Assembly (NCBI RefSeq): GCF_020741395.1
Contig: NZ_DYZA01000144.1
Location: 1 to 25,568 of the forward strand
Source of the DNA: Mailhella massiliensis
GTDB taxonomy: Bacteria > Desulfobacterota > Desulfovibrionia > Desulfovibrionales > Desulfovibrionaceae
Direction: 5' to 3'
DNA: 25,568 nucleotides
The translations under genes were made by a program, and so were the position numbers. Positions 7,907 to 15,861 of this stretch are shown piece after piece. The stretch's first letter is position 1; each line of letters starts with the position of its first letter. The notes beneath the pieces are model-generated. The model was given only the letters and a program-made list of their open reading frames with translations, ran no database searches and was not told the origin of the DNA.

Positions 7907-8056
7907 CCTAAAAAAACAGAGGTCGCACCATTTTTTTCCTTTCTGGACGAAAAAAAAAGAAAAAAGCGCGACTTGAAGATATTTTTTTCTGTTTATACAA
8001 CATGTTAAAAAATTTCTCTTCCAAAAGAAATCTACCCAATTTTCCGAAGAAACGGT

Positions 8057-8099
8057 AAAAAAACACCCGGGTGCGGCGCTTCCGGCAGCCATACCCGGG
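8057..8099 (-). terminator. Terminator downstream of the pyridoxal kinase gene
   Basis: On the minus strand CCCGGGT (8099-8093) pairs with ACCCGGG (8072-8066), and a near-continuous T run follows (8063-8057). It lies about 30 bp past the kinase stop, so the kinase and the ABC operon have separate main transcripts. Confidence 0.78.
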
Positions 8100-8127
8100 C
8101 TTCTGAAAAAAGCTCCCTGAAAAGTGG

Positions 8128-8994
8128 TCAGAATTCCGTATAGCTTCCGCCGGTGAAGGGCATGCGCAGGGAAGGGAGCGTGCGCTCCAGAAGCACGCCG
8201 TCGCGGTGCGGCGTATCGTAACCGTACGTTGCCTGTATGCCGAGGTACACGAAATGCACGGCCCTATCCACGGCCACGGGCAAAGAGTCGCCCTGCAGAA
8301 GGCTCCCGGTGAGCACGCTGGCAAAGGCATCCCCCGTGCCGGGGTAAAAGGCATTCAGGTGTGGCACTTCCACCTGCCAGAAACGGCGGCCGTCGTAGGC
8401 CACGGTGGCAGTGTTCCCCGGGCGGGAGGCAGGAGCACTCGTAATAACCACGGCTGAAGGCCCCATGGACGCGAGCGCCCGCAGCTGGTCGCGCAGCCCC
8501 TCGCGGCTGATATCCGGCCGGTAAGCATCCTCCAGAAGAAAGGCCGCTTCCGTAAGATTGGGAGTGATGATATCGGCCTGCCCCACAAGGCGGCGCATGG
8601 CCTCCACCATTTCCGGCGTCTGCGTAGGGTCCAGACTGCCGTTGTCGCCGAGCACGGGATCCACCACGGCTATGCCTCCCGGAGCGCGGAATTCCCGTAT
8701 GCAGCGCCCTGCAAGCCACGACTGATCCGGGCTGCCCAGAAAACCGGAATACACCGCGTCGAACATGAGGCCCATACGCGCCCAGTGATCCATGATGGGC
8801 CCCATCTGCGCCGTGAGGTCGAGAAAGGTGAAATCATCCACCCCCGAAGTCTGGGAGGAAAGCACCGCTGTGGGCAGGGGACAGACCTGTATGCCCATGG
8901 TGGCGAGAATGGGAATGGCCACGGTGAGAGAAGCCCGGCCGAATCCCGAAAGATCGTGTACGGCCGCGACGCGAAGCACGGGAACGCCCTGCAT
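8128..8994 (-). CDS. Pyridoxal/pyridoxamine kinase (PdxY/PdxK-like)
   Basis: A 288-residue ribokinase-superfamily enzyme that would phosphorylate pyridoxal, pyridoxamine or pyridoxine to the 5'-phosphate in the cytoplasm (vitamin B6 salvage). Visible motifs are the N-terminal VAAVHDLSGFGRASLTVAIP, the TSG in LSSQTSGVDD, VDPVLGDNGSL, the ITPNLTEAAFLL segment typical of the family, and the anion-hole/catalytic motif PGTGDAFASVLTG with the base Asp. Length fits the family. I chose the ATG at 8994 because AAAGGAG is about 8 bp upstream; a GTG at 9015 has none. A 5-bp GCCGC/GCGGC hairpin (9009-9022) lies just upstream of the ribosome site. A thiamine-pathway HMP kinase is a less likely alternative, since HDLSGFG and the overall layout favour B6 kinases. 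Confidence 0.87.
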   Translation of the reverse strand: MQGVPVLRVAAVHDLSGFGRASLTVAIPILATMGIQVCPLPTAVLSSQTSGVDDFTFLDLTAQMGPIMDHWARMGLMFDAVYSGFLGSPDQSWLAGRCIREFRAPGGIAVVDPVLGDNGSLDPTQTPEMVEAMRRLVGQADIITPNLTEAAFLLEDAYRPDISREGLRDQLRALASMGPSAVVITSAPASRPGNTATVAYDGRRFWQVEVPHLNAFYPGTGDAFASVLTGSLLQGDSLPVAVDRAVHFVYLGIQATYGYDTPHRDGVLLERTLPSLRMPFTGGSYTEF

Positions 8995-9214
8995 GAATTT
9001 GCTCCTTTGCCGCACAAGCGGCTGGAATAATATGGCGCAGTCTATGCGTAATCGCCTTTTTTGTCACGCAGGGGAAAAGGAGAGGCAAAGCGCGGCTCGT
9101 AAAAATATTCCGTGAAAAACGTGGTTTTAATGCTTGCCCGCGCCCTTATCCCGGCATACACATAGGCATCGCCCCGGCCCGGGGAACTTTCCGGCGCGCC
9201 GCCGCCCTTCCGAC

Positions 9215-9243
9215 TTGACGAAGAAGACAAGGCGCGCTATATC
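9215..9243 (+). promoter_or_regulatory. Sigma-70 promoter for rpmH
   Basis: TTGACG (9215-9220) and TATATC (9238-9243) are separated by 17 bases, and the rpmH ATG is 36 bp downstream. This is a good match to a strong housekeeping promoter, as expected for a ribosomal protein gene. Confidence 0.72.
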
Positions 9244-9278
9244 TGCATGTTCCAATCTCAGTAAGGAGACCGCGCGTC

Positions 9279-9413
9279 ATGAAAAGAACGTATCAGCCCA
9301 GCAAAATCAGCAGAAAGCGTACCCACGGCTTCCGCGCCCGCATGAGCACCCCCAACGGCCGCGCCATCATCAGCCGCCGCCGCGCCAAGGGCCGCAAGAG
9401 CCTGTCCGCCTAA
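9279..9413 (+). CDS. rpmH: 50S ribosomal protein L34
   Basis: A 44-residue, very basic protein (MKRTYQPSKISRKRTHGFRA...SRRRAKGRKSLSA), the full usual length of L34 with the conserved MKRTYQPS start. It is part of the large ribosomal subunit. An AAGGAG ribosome site lies about 10 bp upstream. It is first in the rpmH-rnpA-yidD-yidC-khpB cluster, the conserved arrangement in bacteria. Confidence 0.98.
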   Translation: MKRTYQPSKISRKRTHGFRARMSTPNGRAIISRRRAKGRKSLSA

Positions 9414-9428
9414 CCTGCAGGTGCGCTT

Positions 9429-9507
9429 CCCGGCCCGCCTCCTTCGAGGAAGCCGGGCGGAAAATGCAAATGTTTGGGGCGCGGCTTATGCCACGCCCAC
9501 ATTTTGC
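9429..9507 (+). promoter_or_regulatory. Two hairpins between rpmH and rnpA
   Basis: The first hairpin pairs CCCGGC (9429-9434) with GCCGGG (9452-9457). The second pairs GCAAATGT (9466-9473) imperfectly with ACATTTTGC near 9499-9507 and has an inner GGGCG/CGCCC stem. Neither has a proper T tail. They may terminate part of the transcript, or stop exonucleases so that rpmH mRNA exceeds rnpA mRNA, as the products require. Confidence 0.6.
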
Positions 9508-9544
9508 GTTTAAAATCCGTCAAAGCGCAACATGGATCGTTTCC

Positions 9545-9940
9545 ATGTCCCTGACGTGGCCCAGAGAACGGCGCATCACCCGCAGGGCGGAATATACCGC
9601 CTGCTACAACGGGGGAGAACGCCGTTTCACGAAATACTTCGTCGTGTTCGCCCGCAGTTCCGGCCATGCCGGAAACGGGCGTCTCGGGCTTGCCGTCACC
9701 AAAAAATGCGGCAATGCCGTTGCCAGGAACCGCATCAAGCGCGTTCTGCGTTCCTTCTTCCGCCTGCATCAGCACGAAATGCCCGCCATGGATCTTGTCG
9801 TTACGCCTAAAAAACATCTGCGCGCCGACAAGTTCAACCTCAGCCTCGCGGAAACCGAACTTCTGCCCCTGCTCGCCGAGCTTTCGGAAAAACCAGGGCC
9901 CGAGAACGCCGCATCCACTCCTTCAGGAGGCCAGGCATGA
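9545..9940 (+). CDS. rnpA: Ribonuclease P protein component
   Basis: A 131-residue basic protein that assists RNase P RNA in trimming tRNA 5' leaders. The family start WPRERRITRRAEYTACY, the central KYFVVFARSS, GRLGLAVTKKCGNAVARNR and the RNR motif (ARNRIKRVLRSFFR) are all visible. I chose the ATG at 9545 because the homology starts there (MSLTWPRERR). There is no clear ribosome site, and longer in-frame starts give a leader that does not look like protein. The C-terminus (SEKPGPENAASTPSGGQA) is longer and more disordered than usual. Its stop overlaps the yidD start (ATGA), giving coupled translation. Confidence 0.93.
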   Translation: MSLTWPRERRITRRAEYTACYNGGERRFTKYFVVFARSSGHAGNGRLGLAVTKKCGNAVARNRIKRVLRSFFRLHQHEMPAMDLVVTPKKHLRADKFNLSLAETELLPLLAELSEKPGPENAASTPSGGQA

Positions 9941-10212
9941 ATCTCGCCCAGCGCCTTCTTATCCTGCCCATACGGTTCTACAAGCGCTGCATCTCGCCGC
10001 TTTATCCCCCCTGCTGCCGCTTCTACCCCTCCTGTTCCACCTATGCCATAGAAGCCATAGAGCGGCACGGCCCGCTCAAAGGGCTGTGGCTGGCCATCCG
10101 GCGCATTCTGCGCTGCCACCCCGGAAATCCGGGCGGTTTCGACCCTGTGCCCCCCCTCTCCAACGATCATCCCTCTGCGCCCGGCGCAGACACTCAGGAA
10201 CGTCATGGATAA
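9937..10212 (+). CDS. yidD: Membrane protein insertion efficiency factor YidD
   Basis: A 91-residue peripheral inner-membrane protein of the UPF0161 family thought to help YidC-dependent insertion. The core is unmistakable: PCCRFYPSCSTYAIEAIERHG, then KGLWLAIRRILRCHPGNPGGFDPVP, with the conserved cysteines. The N-terminal amphipathic helix (LAQRLLILPIRFYKRCISPL) fits membrane association. Its start overlaps the rnpA stop by 4 bp and its end overlaps yidC by 8 bp. Confidence 0.95.
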   Translation: MNLAQRLLILPIRFYKRCISPLYPPCCRFYPSCSTYAIEAIERHGPLKGLWLAIRRILRCHPGNPGGFDPVPPLSNDHPSAPGADTQERHG

Positions 10213-11803
10213 CCGTCGCCTCATCCTTTCCGTCGTCATCTGCATTGTCCTGCTCTTCGGCTGGCAGGCTTTTTCCGAATACATGGGCTGGCTGCCCGAG
10301 CCCCAGCCCGCGGCCACGGAACAGCAGGCCCAGCCTGAAGCCGCCGCCCCCGTTCCCGCCGCGCCCGTCATCCCTGTGGCCAAATTCGAACCCTCCGAAG
10401 GCCGTGAAGTGCGCGTGAACACTCCCCTGTATGAAGCCGTGTTCCATTCCGGCGGGGGGGTACTCCAGTCATTCCAGCTGAAGAACTACAAGGCCACCAT
10501 TCTGCCCGACTCCCCGCAGTTCAACATGGTTTCCCCCGCCGCCGCCACCGTGGCCCCCATGGGGCTTCTGATAAACGGCCAACCCTCCTGGAACATGGGC
10601 CAGTGGAGTTTCGACGGTTCCGACATTACTCTGGAAACGGGCGAGGCCACCCTTACCTTCACGGGCGAACTGAACGGAATCCGCATAAACCGCGTCATCA
10701 CCTTCCATGCCGACACCTATCTCATGGATGAAAAAGTCACGCTGACGGCTGCCGCCGCCACCCCGGCTGCGCGCGTATCCTACAGCCTGGGCGCCACCAA
10801 CTTCAGTGGCCAGAGCAACTACGATGCCATGAGCATGGCCTGGAATCTCAAGGGCTCACTGGAACGCGACGTGGACGTGGAAGACCTCACCAAGGAAGGC
10901 GTGATGAGCTCCGGCGACATTGCCTGGGCCGGCCTCATGAGCAACTACTTCCTCTCCGCCGTGCTGCCCGAGTCCGGACAGAACTGCGTCTTCAAAGGCC
11001 GCATCACCGAAGGCGGCGTGTGGCGCGCGGCCGTGGAACTTCAGGATATCGCCCTGAACGCCGGTCAGCCCACCGAGCTCTCCACCTCCTGGTGGCTCGG
11101 CCCCAAGAGCCGCGACCTGCTCGACGCCGCCCCCAATGATCTCAAGTCCTCCGTGGACATGGGTATCTTCTCCTTCCTTGCCGTACCTCTGCTCAAGCTC
11201 CTCACCTGGTTTGAAGGCTTCCTCGGCAACTGGGGGCTTGCCATTATTCTTCTGACCATCCTCATCAAGATCGTCTTCTGGCCGCTGTCGCGCAAGAGCT
11301 TCAAATCCATGGAACAGATGAAGAAGCTCCAGCCCCGCATGAAACAGCTTCAGGAAAAATACAAGAACGACAAGGAAGCGCTGAGCCGCGAGATGATGCA
11401 ACTTTACAAGACCTACGGGGTGAACCCCATGGGAGGCTGCCTGCCCATCCTCATTCAGCTGCCTGTGTTCGTCGCCCTGTATCAGGCTCTTTTGAACTGC
11501 ATTGAACTGCGCCACGCCTCTTTCATCACCTACCTGCCCGGCACCGACCTGCTCTGGCTGGCCGACCTTTCCGTGAAGGACCCGTTCTACATTACCCCGC
11601 TCGTCATGGGCGCGACCATGTTCCTCCAGCAGTGGCTCAGCCCCGCCATGGGCGACCCGCAGCAGCGCAAAATCATGATGATCATGCCCGTGGTTTTCAC
11701 CGTCATGTTCATCAATTTCCCCTCCGGCCTCGTGCTGTACTGGCTCTGCAACAACATTCTGTCCATCATCCAGCAGTCCTGGACCCTGCATAAAACCAAG
11801 TAG
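10205..11803 (+). CDS. yidC: Membrane protein insertase YidC
   Basis: A 532-residue insertase of the Gram-negative type. TM1 is residues ~5-22 (LILSVVICIVLLFGWQAF), followed by a Pro/Ala/Gln-rich linker and a large periplasmic beta-sandwich (~60-320). The conserved core carries TM2-TM6: FEGFLGNWGLAIILLTILIKIVFWPL, the basic coiled-coil loop RKSFKSMEQMKKLQPRMKQL, GVNPMGGCLPILIQLPVFVALY, and a final span FPSGLVLYWLCNNILSI. The positively charged groove residue is in the ILIKIVFWP segment. A CAGGAA ribosome site lies inside yidD. The protein acts with SecYEG or alone to insert inner-membrane proteins. Confidence 0.97.
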   Translation: MDNRRLILSVVICIVLLFGWQAFSEYMGWLPEPQPAATEQQAQPEAAAPVPAAPVIPVAKFEPSEGREVRVNTPLYEAVFHSGGGVLQSFQLKNYKATILPDSPQFNMVSPAAATVAPMGLLINGQPSWNMGQWSFDGSDITLETGEATLTFTGELNGIRINRVITFHADTYLMDEKVTLTAAAATPAARVSYSLGATNFSGQSNYDAMSMAWNLKGSLERDVDVEDLTKEGVMSSGDIAWAGLMSNYFLSAVLPESGQNCVFKGRITEGGVWRAAVELQDIALNAGQPTELSTSWWLGPKSRDLLDAAPNDLKSSVDMGIFSFLAVPLLKLLTWFEGFLGNWGLAIILLTILIKIVFWPLSRKSFKSMEQMKKLQPRMKQLQEKYKNDKEALSREMMQLYKTYGVNPMGGCLPILIQLPVFVALYQALLNCIELRHASFITYLPGTDLLWLADLSVKDPFYITPLVMGATMFLQQWLSPAMGDPQQRKIMMIMPVVFTVMFINFPSGLVLYWLCNNILSIIQQSWTLHKTK

Positions 11804-11815
11804 CAGGGGATAGAC

Positions 11816-12877
11816 ATGAGTGAATCCAAAGAGTTTCTGGGGAAAACCCTGGATGCCGCCATCGCGGAGGCCTGTGCCTTCTACGATGTCCCCAGGGAAA
11901 AGCTGGAAATAGAAATCATCGAAGACGCAAAAACGGGCATCTTCGGCATCGTGGGCGCGCGCAAGGCAAAAATCCGGGCGCGTCTCGCCACGCTGCCCGA
12001 CTTCATGCAGAATCCCGCCGCGCAGCCGGAAAAAACGGAAAAGCAGGAGGGACGCCGACGCCGCAACGAACGCCGCAAGGAAAAGGCCGAAGCGGCTGAA
12101 GCTCCGAAGGAAGAAGTGAAGGAAAGCAGTACGGAAGCGGAAAAGGAATCCGCTCCTGCGGCAAAGGCCCTGCCCATGCCGCGACCTTCGGCCGTGCCCG
12201 CCCTCAGCCCCGAGCCTTCCGCCGTGAAGGAAAATGCAGAGGATGGGGAAGCCAAAACGGAGGACTCCGCCGGAGATGCGCCCCGTACCCGTCAGTCTCG
12301 CCAATCCCGGCAAAACAAAGGAGCCTCCCGCAAGGAAGCCGCTCCCAAAAACGACGACGCCGATGCGCTGGAAAGCTCTCTGCCCCGTGTGCCCCTGGCG
12401 GAACTCGATCAGGAAAAACTTGCGGAAACTACGAAGAGCATCATCAGCAAGCTGGTAGCCCCGGTGCTTGATATTGCCCCTGAGGCTGTGGATCTTTCAT
12501 TGGAAATCGGAGAAGACCGCATTCAGGTCTCCGTAAAAAGCGAAGACACCGGCCTTCTCATCGGACGCGACGGGCAGAACCTCGCTGCGGTGCAGTACCT
12601 GGCCTCACGCATGGTCACCCGTGCCATGAGCGCCCAGGTACGTTTGCAGGTGGATGCCGGAGATTATCATGTCCGGCAGGATTCCCGCCTCCAGGAGCTG
12701 GCTCTTTCCCTTGCGGAAAAGGTAAAGGCCACAGGCAAGATTCAGACTACAAGGCCGCTCAGCGCCTACCAGCGAAGAGTCATACATCTCGCCCTGCAGG
12801 ACGACCCCGACGTGCAGACGCGCAGTTCCGGCGAAGGTGCGCTCAAGCATGTTGTCATCCTGCGTCGTAAGGATTAA
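11816..12877 (+). CDS. khpB: RNA-binding protein KhpB (Jag)
   Basis: A 353-residue RNA-binding protein. It has a Jag_N domain (residues ~4-58, SKEFLGKTLDAAIAEACAFY, with the KTGIFGIVGARKAKI end), a long low-complexity charged linker (~65-190, rich in E, K, A and P), a KH domain (~210-280, with GRDGQNLAAVQYLASRM) and an R3H domain (~285-350, RRVIHLALQDDPDVQTRSSGEG). It is 12 bp past yidC, with AGGGGA as ribosome site. In other bacteria KhpB with KhpA binds many mRNAs and affects cell elongation and division. The linker is much longer than in Firmicute Jag proteins, as is common in deltaproteobacteria. Confidence 0.94.
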   Translation: MSESKEFLGKTLDAAIAEACAFYDVPREKLEIEIIEDAKTGIFGIVGARKAKIRARLATLPDFMQNPAAQPEKTEKQEGRRRRNERRKEKAEAAEAPKEEVKESSTEAEKESAPAAKALPMPRPSAVPALSPEPSAVKENAEDGEAKTEDSAGDAPRTRQSRQSRQNKGASRKEAAPKNDDADALESSLPRVPLAELDQEKLAETTKSIISKLVAPVLDIAPEAVDLSLEIGEDRIQVSVKSEDTGLLIGRDGQNLAAVQYLASRMVTRAMSAQVRLQVDAGDYHVRQDSRLQELALSLAEKVKATGKIQTTRPLSAYQRRVIHLALQDDPDVQTRSSGEGALKHVVILRRKD

Positions 12878-12885
12878 TCTTTTCT

Positions 12886-12917
12886 CGCCCGGCAGACGTC
12901 CTCTGCCGGGCGGTTTC
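12886..12917 (+). terminator. Terminator after khpB
   Basis: CGCCCGGCAGA (12886-12896) pairs perfectly with TCTGCCGGGCG (12902-12912) and is followed by the short GTTTC tail. It ends the rpmH-khpB transcript at least partly, before the psd-pssA pair. Confidence 0.75.
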
Positions 12918-13047
12918 GTCTCTCCGGGGCCCGCGTCCGCCTCTTTCCCAAGGCACGAACAGATCCACACGAGGCGGCCTTTCGCTCCGGCATGTCGCTG
13001 CCGTCCCTTTCAGGAAAAGGGGAATCCCAGCTTATAAGGAGTTTTTA

Positions 13048-13704
13048 ATGAACAAGCCCGGCATCGGTCTCGCCCCCGAAGGTGTACCCATCATCGGACT
13101 GCTGACCGTCGTTTCCCTCTGCTTCGCCATTCTGGACTGGTGGCCCGCCGCCCTCGTCGCCCTCGTGGCGCTGTGGTTTTCCGTGCACTTCTTCCGCGAC
13201 CCGGAGCGGGTCGTTCCGCAGGAGAAGGGCCTTGCCGTCAGCCCCGCCGACGGACGCATCATCCGCATAGAAAAGCGCACCGACCCCATGAACGGTGAAG
13301 AACGGCTGTGCATCTCCATTTTCATGAACATCTTCAGCGTGCATGTAAACCGTGCCCCTGTCTCCGGCACTGTGATCGGCATCCGCTACCTGCCCGGCAA
13401 ATTCTTCAACGCCGCGTGGGACAAGGCCTCCACCGACAACGAACAGTGCCTGTGGCAGATGCGTGATGAGGAAGGTGCAACCTGGACTTTCGTACAGATC
13501 GCCGGGCTCATCGCCCGCCGCATCGTGCCCCATGCCGAACAGGGCGACGTGCTCCGGCGCGGACAGCGCTTCGGCATGATACGTTTCGGCTCCCGCGTTG
13601 ACGTCTATCTGCCCTCCGACTATACTGCTGCGATCCGTATCGGCGAAAATGTGTTTGCCGGTCAGAGCGTTCTTGCCAAGAAGTCCGCTTCGGAAGAAGC
13701 GTAA
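13048..13704 (+). CDS. psd: Phosphatidylserine decarboxylase (type A)
   Basis: A 218-residue proenzyme that makes phosphatidylethanolamine from phosphatidylserine. It has two N-terminal membrane segments (VPIIGLLTVVSLCFAIL and ALVALVALWFSVHFF), the FFRDPER motif, SPADGRI with catalytic Asp68, the FSVHVNRAPV motif with His99, and the self-cleavage site RFGSRVD, where Gly181-Ser182 is cut and Ser182 becomes the pyruvoyl group. Its short length and RFGSR site instead of LGST mark the PSD-A subfamily. AAGGAG precedes the ATG. It is 11 bp upstream of pssA, so the two PE-synthesis steps are co-expressed. Confidence 0.95.
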   Translation: MNKPGIGLAPEGVPIIGLLTVVSLCFAILDWWPAALVALVALWFSVHFFRDPERVVPQEKGLAVSPADGRIIRIEKRTDPMNGEERLCISIFMNIFSVHVNRAPVSGTVIGIRYLPGKFFNAAWDKASTDNEQCLWQMRDEEGATWTFVQIAGLIARRIVPHAEQGDVLRRGQRFGMIRFGSRVDVYLPSDYTAAIRIGENVFAGQSVLAKKSASEEA

Positions 13705-13715
13705 GAGAGGCTCCC

Positions 13716-14531
13716 ATGCGCGATCCCAACAAACCCGTGCCCCGCGGCGTGTATATTCTACCAAACCTTTTCACCACCGCCAGCCTCTTCGCCGGGTTCT
13801 TCAGCATCATCCTTGCCTTCAACCATCATTTCGACCAGGCGGCCTGGGCTATTCTCGTGGGTGCGGCCATGGACGGACTGGACGGAAAAGTGGCGCGTCT
13901 CACCGGTACGGCGAGCCAGTTCGGTATTGAATACGATTCCCTGGCCGATGATGTGACCTTCGGCGTGGCTCCCGGCATGCTGGCCTATGCCTGGCAACTG
14001 CATGAATTCGGCCGCCTCGGCCTTGCCGTGGCCTTCCTCTTCTGCGGCTGTGCCGCTCTGCGTCTCGCACGTTTCAACGTGGGTGTATCCACCACGTCCA
14101 AGCGCTTCTTCGTAGGGCTGCCCAGCCCGGCCTGTGCCTGCATGCTGGCCACGTTCGTGCTGTTCATGCCCTATTATCCCGAATTCCTCATGCCCGCACT
14201 GCCCGTGTTCACGCTGCTTCTTTCCATCATTGTGCCCCTGCTCATGGTCAGCCGCGTGCGCTACTTCTCCTTCAAGGAATTCGGCTTCATCAAGACCCAT
14301 CCCTTCCAGACTATGGTGGCCACGCTCATCGTGCTCAGCATGGTCTTTTCCCTGCCGCGCCTGTTCTGCTTCCTCATACTCATAAGCTATGTCATCTCCG
14401 GCCCGGCCTATACCTTCCTCCTGCGCCGCAGAGGAAAAGCCCTTGACCCGGAAGCGGCCGACGCCGCCAAAGCGGCACAAAAAACCGTGAAGGTACAAGA
14501 CTCTGTTCCTTCGGAAGAAAAGGCGGAATGA
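13716..14531 (+). CDS. pssA: CDP-diacylglycerol-serine O-phosphatidyltransferase
   Basis: A 271-residue integral membrane enzyme that joins CDP-diacylglycerol and serine to give phosphatidylserine, the substrate of the preceding psd product. The CDP-alcohol phosphotransferase signature is complete: D53, D56-G57, A60-R61, G70, D74 and D78 (DGLDGKVARL...FGIEYDSLADD), followed by FGVAPG. About six to eight membrane spans follow. The C-terminal ~35 residues are charged and likely cytoplasmic. GAGAGG is the ribosome site. A strong terminator follows the gene. Confidence 0.95.
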   Translation: MRDPNKPVPRGVYILPNLFTTASLFAGFFSIILAFNHHFDQAAWAILVGAAMDGLDGKVARLTGTASQFGIEYDSLADDVTFGVAPGMLAYAWQLHEFGRLGLAVAFLFCGCAALRLARFNVGVSTTSKRFFVGLPSPACACMLATFVLFMPYYPEFLMPALPVFTLLLSIIVPLLMVSRVRYFSFKEFGFIKTHPFQTMVATLIVLSMVFSLPRLFCFLILISYVISGPAYTFLLRRRGKALDPEAADAAKAAQKTVKVQDSVPSEEKAE

Positions 14532-14546
14532 CGCTGCTCCCCTTTT

Positions 14547-14582
14547 CACAAAAAAGCCGTCTGAAAAGACGGCTTTTTTGTG
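14547..14582. terminator. Strong bidirectional terminator after pssA
   Basis: A perfect 16-bp inverted repeat (14547-14562 with 14567-14582) around a GAAA loop, with six A on the left arm and six T on the right. It ends the psd-pssA transcript and could also stop minus-strand transcription from the right. Confidence 0.92.
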
Positions 14583-15209
14583 TCTGGGGAATCCCCTCTC
14601 CCCGCCCCCGGGGAAAAACGGCTCTGCCCTATACCGGTTCTTTGCGCCATGGACAATTTCACTATAACACTGTGAGTCTGATGCTTTTCTCAACTCCCGC
14701 CCGAGCTGAGTGTTATCCCTTTTCCGCACAACAGCAGTCCGATGCTCCACAAGGGAAGGCTCCCCCTCCCCGAAAAGACAGCTTTCCTGCTCTGAGGGGA
14801 GGAAGCCGGAATCACCTCAGAGAGCTTGGATTCTGCGTAAAACGCAGCCTTCTCTCCCGCGTACATTTTCCTCTGCACATGGATCGGGCTCGACCTGGTC
14901 TCTTTCCCTTCTTTCCCTGCCACATCAGAAGAAGACCGCCCTTCAGAAAGCAGGAAAAGGCATCCTGCACTTCTCCCTTTCAAAAAAACTTTCCTGGAGT
15001 CACAGGGCAGAACGGCCTCGCATACAGAGGCAGCCGCTCTGACGAGATCCGCCCGAGCCTCAGTCCTTCACGAAGAGGCACACGGAAAACGCAAGGCGAC
15101 GCTTTCCCCTGATCTCAGGCATAAAGCGGCCCACCGTAGCCGATGGTTTCTCTTATGCGCCTGTAAGGCCCTCTTACCGGCGCGCCCTAACAGCACGGCC
15201 CGACCTCTG
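14583..15209. other. Gene-poor intergenic DNA with scattered inverted repeats
   Basis: I see no supportable gene here. Visible structure includes an 8-bp inverted repeat ATAACACT (14664-14671) with AGTGTTAT (14709-14716), a CTCTGAGG/CCTCAGAG pair near 14790-14825, and a CTGCGT-AAA-ACGCAG hairpin near 14832-14846. The frames lack ribosome sites and protein-like composition. The segment next to 15210 probably includes the right end of the decayed insertion sequence. Confidence 0.5.
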
Positions 15210-15796
15210 CATTTCTGTTGCCGACGGCCCGTAAACGGACTTCCTGCGCACGGAAGGCTCAACTGCTCTCCGAGTTCATCCTCGGCCGGTTGTTGCCTCA
15301 TGTACTCAGATATCTTTGCCTTGTTTTTGCCTACCATATCCAGTAGCCACGCACCAGAATTCTCGATTGCGCTATCTGAATCTCAGCTTACAAAACTGCT
15401 CGTATATCATCAGGCTGCGCTTCCCTTTCAAATACCTGACGAACGACGACATACTTATCTTCGGCGATATTTCTCACAACATAGGGAGATGGCATCAGGA
15501 CAACATTCCGCTTCAACTATACTTACACCTTTTCACTCACATAATTTTCGTAACATTTCTCCTATGGCCCTTTTCTTCTCGCCATAGAAAATCTGTCTGC
15601 GATATTTCGGAGCAAATACTATATGGTATTTACAGTTCCATTTCGTATGCGCTAAACTTTTTGCGTCACCCATTGAGACCTCATTTTGATTTGCTTAGGG
15701 CGCAGTTGCCGGACCGCACCCCTCTCTCAACAAGTCAAAAGGAGTTTTTATCACATACTTATAACTATAAGTTGTCGGCCCCCAGCCTAGCTGGGA
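15110..15796 (-). mobile_element. Decayed IS200/IS605-family insertion sequence
   Basis: The element reads on the minus strand. The left end has two hairpins: CCCAGC (15781-15786) with GCTGGG (15790-15795), and ACTTATA (15757-15763) with TATAAGT (15766-15772). Then comes the broken transposase gene (15210-15673) and a possible right-end structure around 15130-15190. A size near 0.7 kb fits IS200-type elements, which carry one tnpA flanked by subterminal hairpins and no terminal inverted repeats. Outer borders are approximate because such elements make no target duplication. Confidence 0.72.
15210..15673 (-). pseudogene. tnpA: IS200-type transposase TnpA, multiply frameshifted
   Basis: From the ATG at 15673 the minus strand reads MGDAKSLAHTKWNCKYHIV, then FAPKYRRQIFYGEKKRAIGE, a very close match to the start of IS200 TnpA, before an in-frame stop after MLRKLCE. 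Beyond it the same protein continues in pieces: KGVSIVEAECCPD, then in other frames KISMSSFVRYLKGKRSLMIY, then GKNKAKISEYMRQQ...GEQLSLP ending in SPFTGR near 15210. The HUH metal-binding motif (normally DHIHM) reads DAIS here and is lost. The tyrosine helix (EYMRQQ) is still present but out of frame. Several indels plus stops make it inactive. The total length matches the usual ~150-residue protein, so little has been deleted. Confidence 0.9.
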
Positions 15797-15801
15797 TTTT
15801 T
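15781..15801 (+). terminator. Left-end hairpin of the IS with T run
   Basis: A six-base-pair CCCAGC/GCTGGG hairpin followed by ATTTTT on the plus strand. IS200 left ends are known to carry such a terminator, which blocks transcription entering the transposase gene from outside. Confidence 0.6.
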
Positions 15802-15810
15802 CGTTTAACC

Positions 15811-15839
15811 AAAAAACCCCGGGGAATGATTCCCCGGGG
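15811..15839 (-). terminator. Terminator of the BCCT transporter gene
   Basis: CCCCGGGGAA (15817-15826) pairs perfectly with TTCCCCGGGG (15830-15839), and the minus strand continues into six T (15816-15811). It starts 23 bp past the transporter stop and nearly touches the IS left-end hairpin, so the IS landed immediately beyond the transcription unit. Confidence 0.9.
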
Positions 15840-15861
15840 CATTTTCAAAAAAGAGAAACAG

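Noticed and set aside
9016..9278. Replication origin near rpmH
   Set aside because: rpmH clusters often neighbour oriC and dnaA, but I find no DnaA box cluster and no dnaA gene here, only a promoter. The TTATCCAAA repeats at 2227-2248 resemble DnaA boxes but differ from the consensus and sit by an integrase.
10856..12313. A 485-codon minus-strand frame over yidC and khpB
   Set aside because: Shadow of two well-supported genes; composition is not protein-like.
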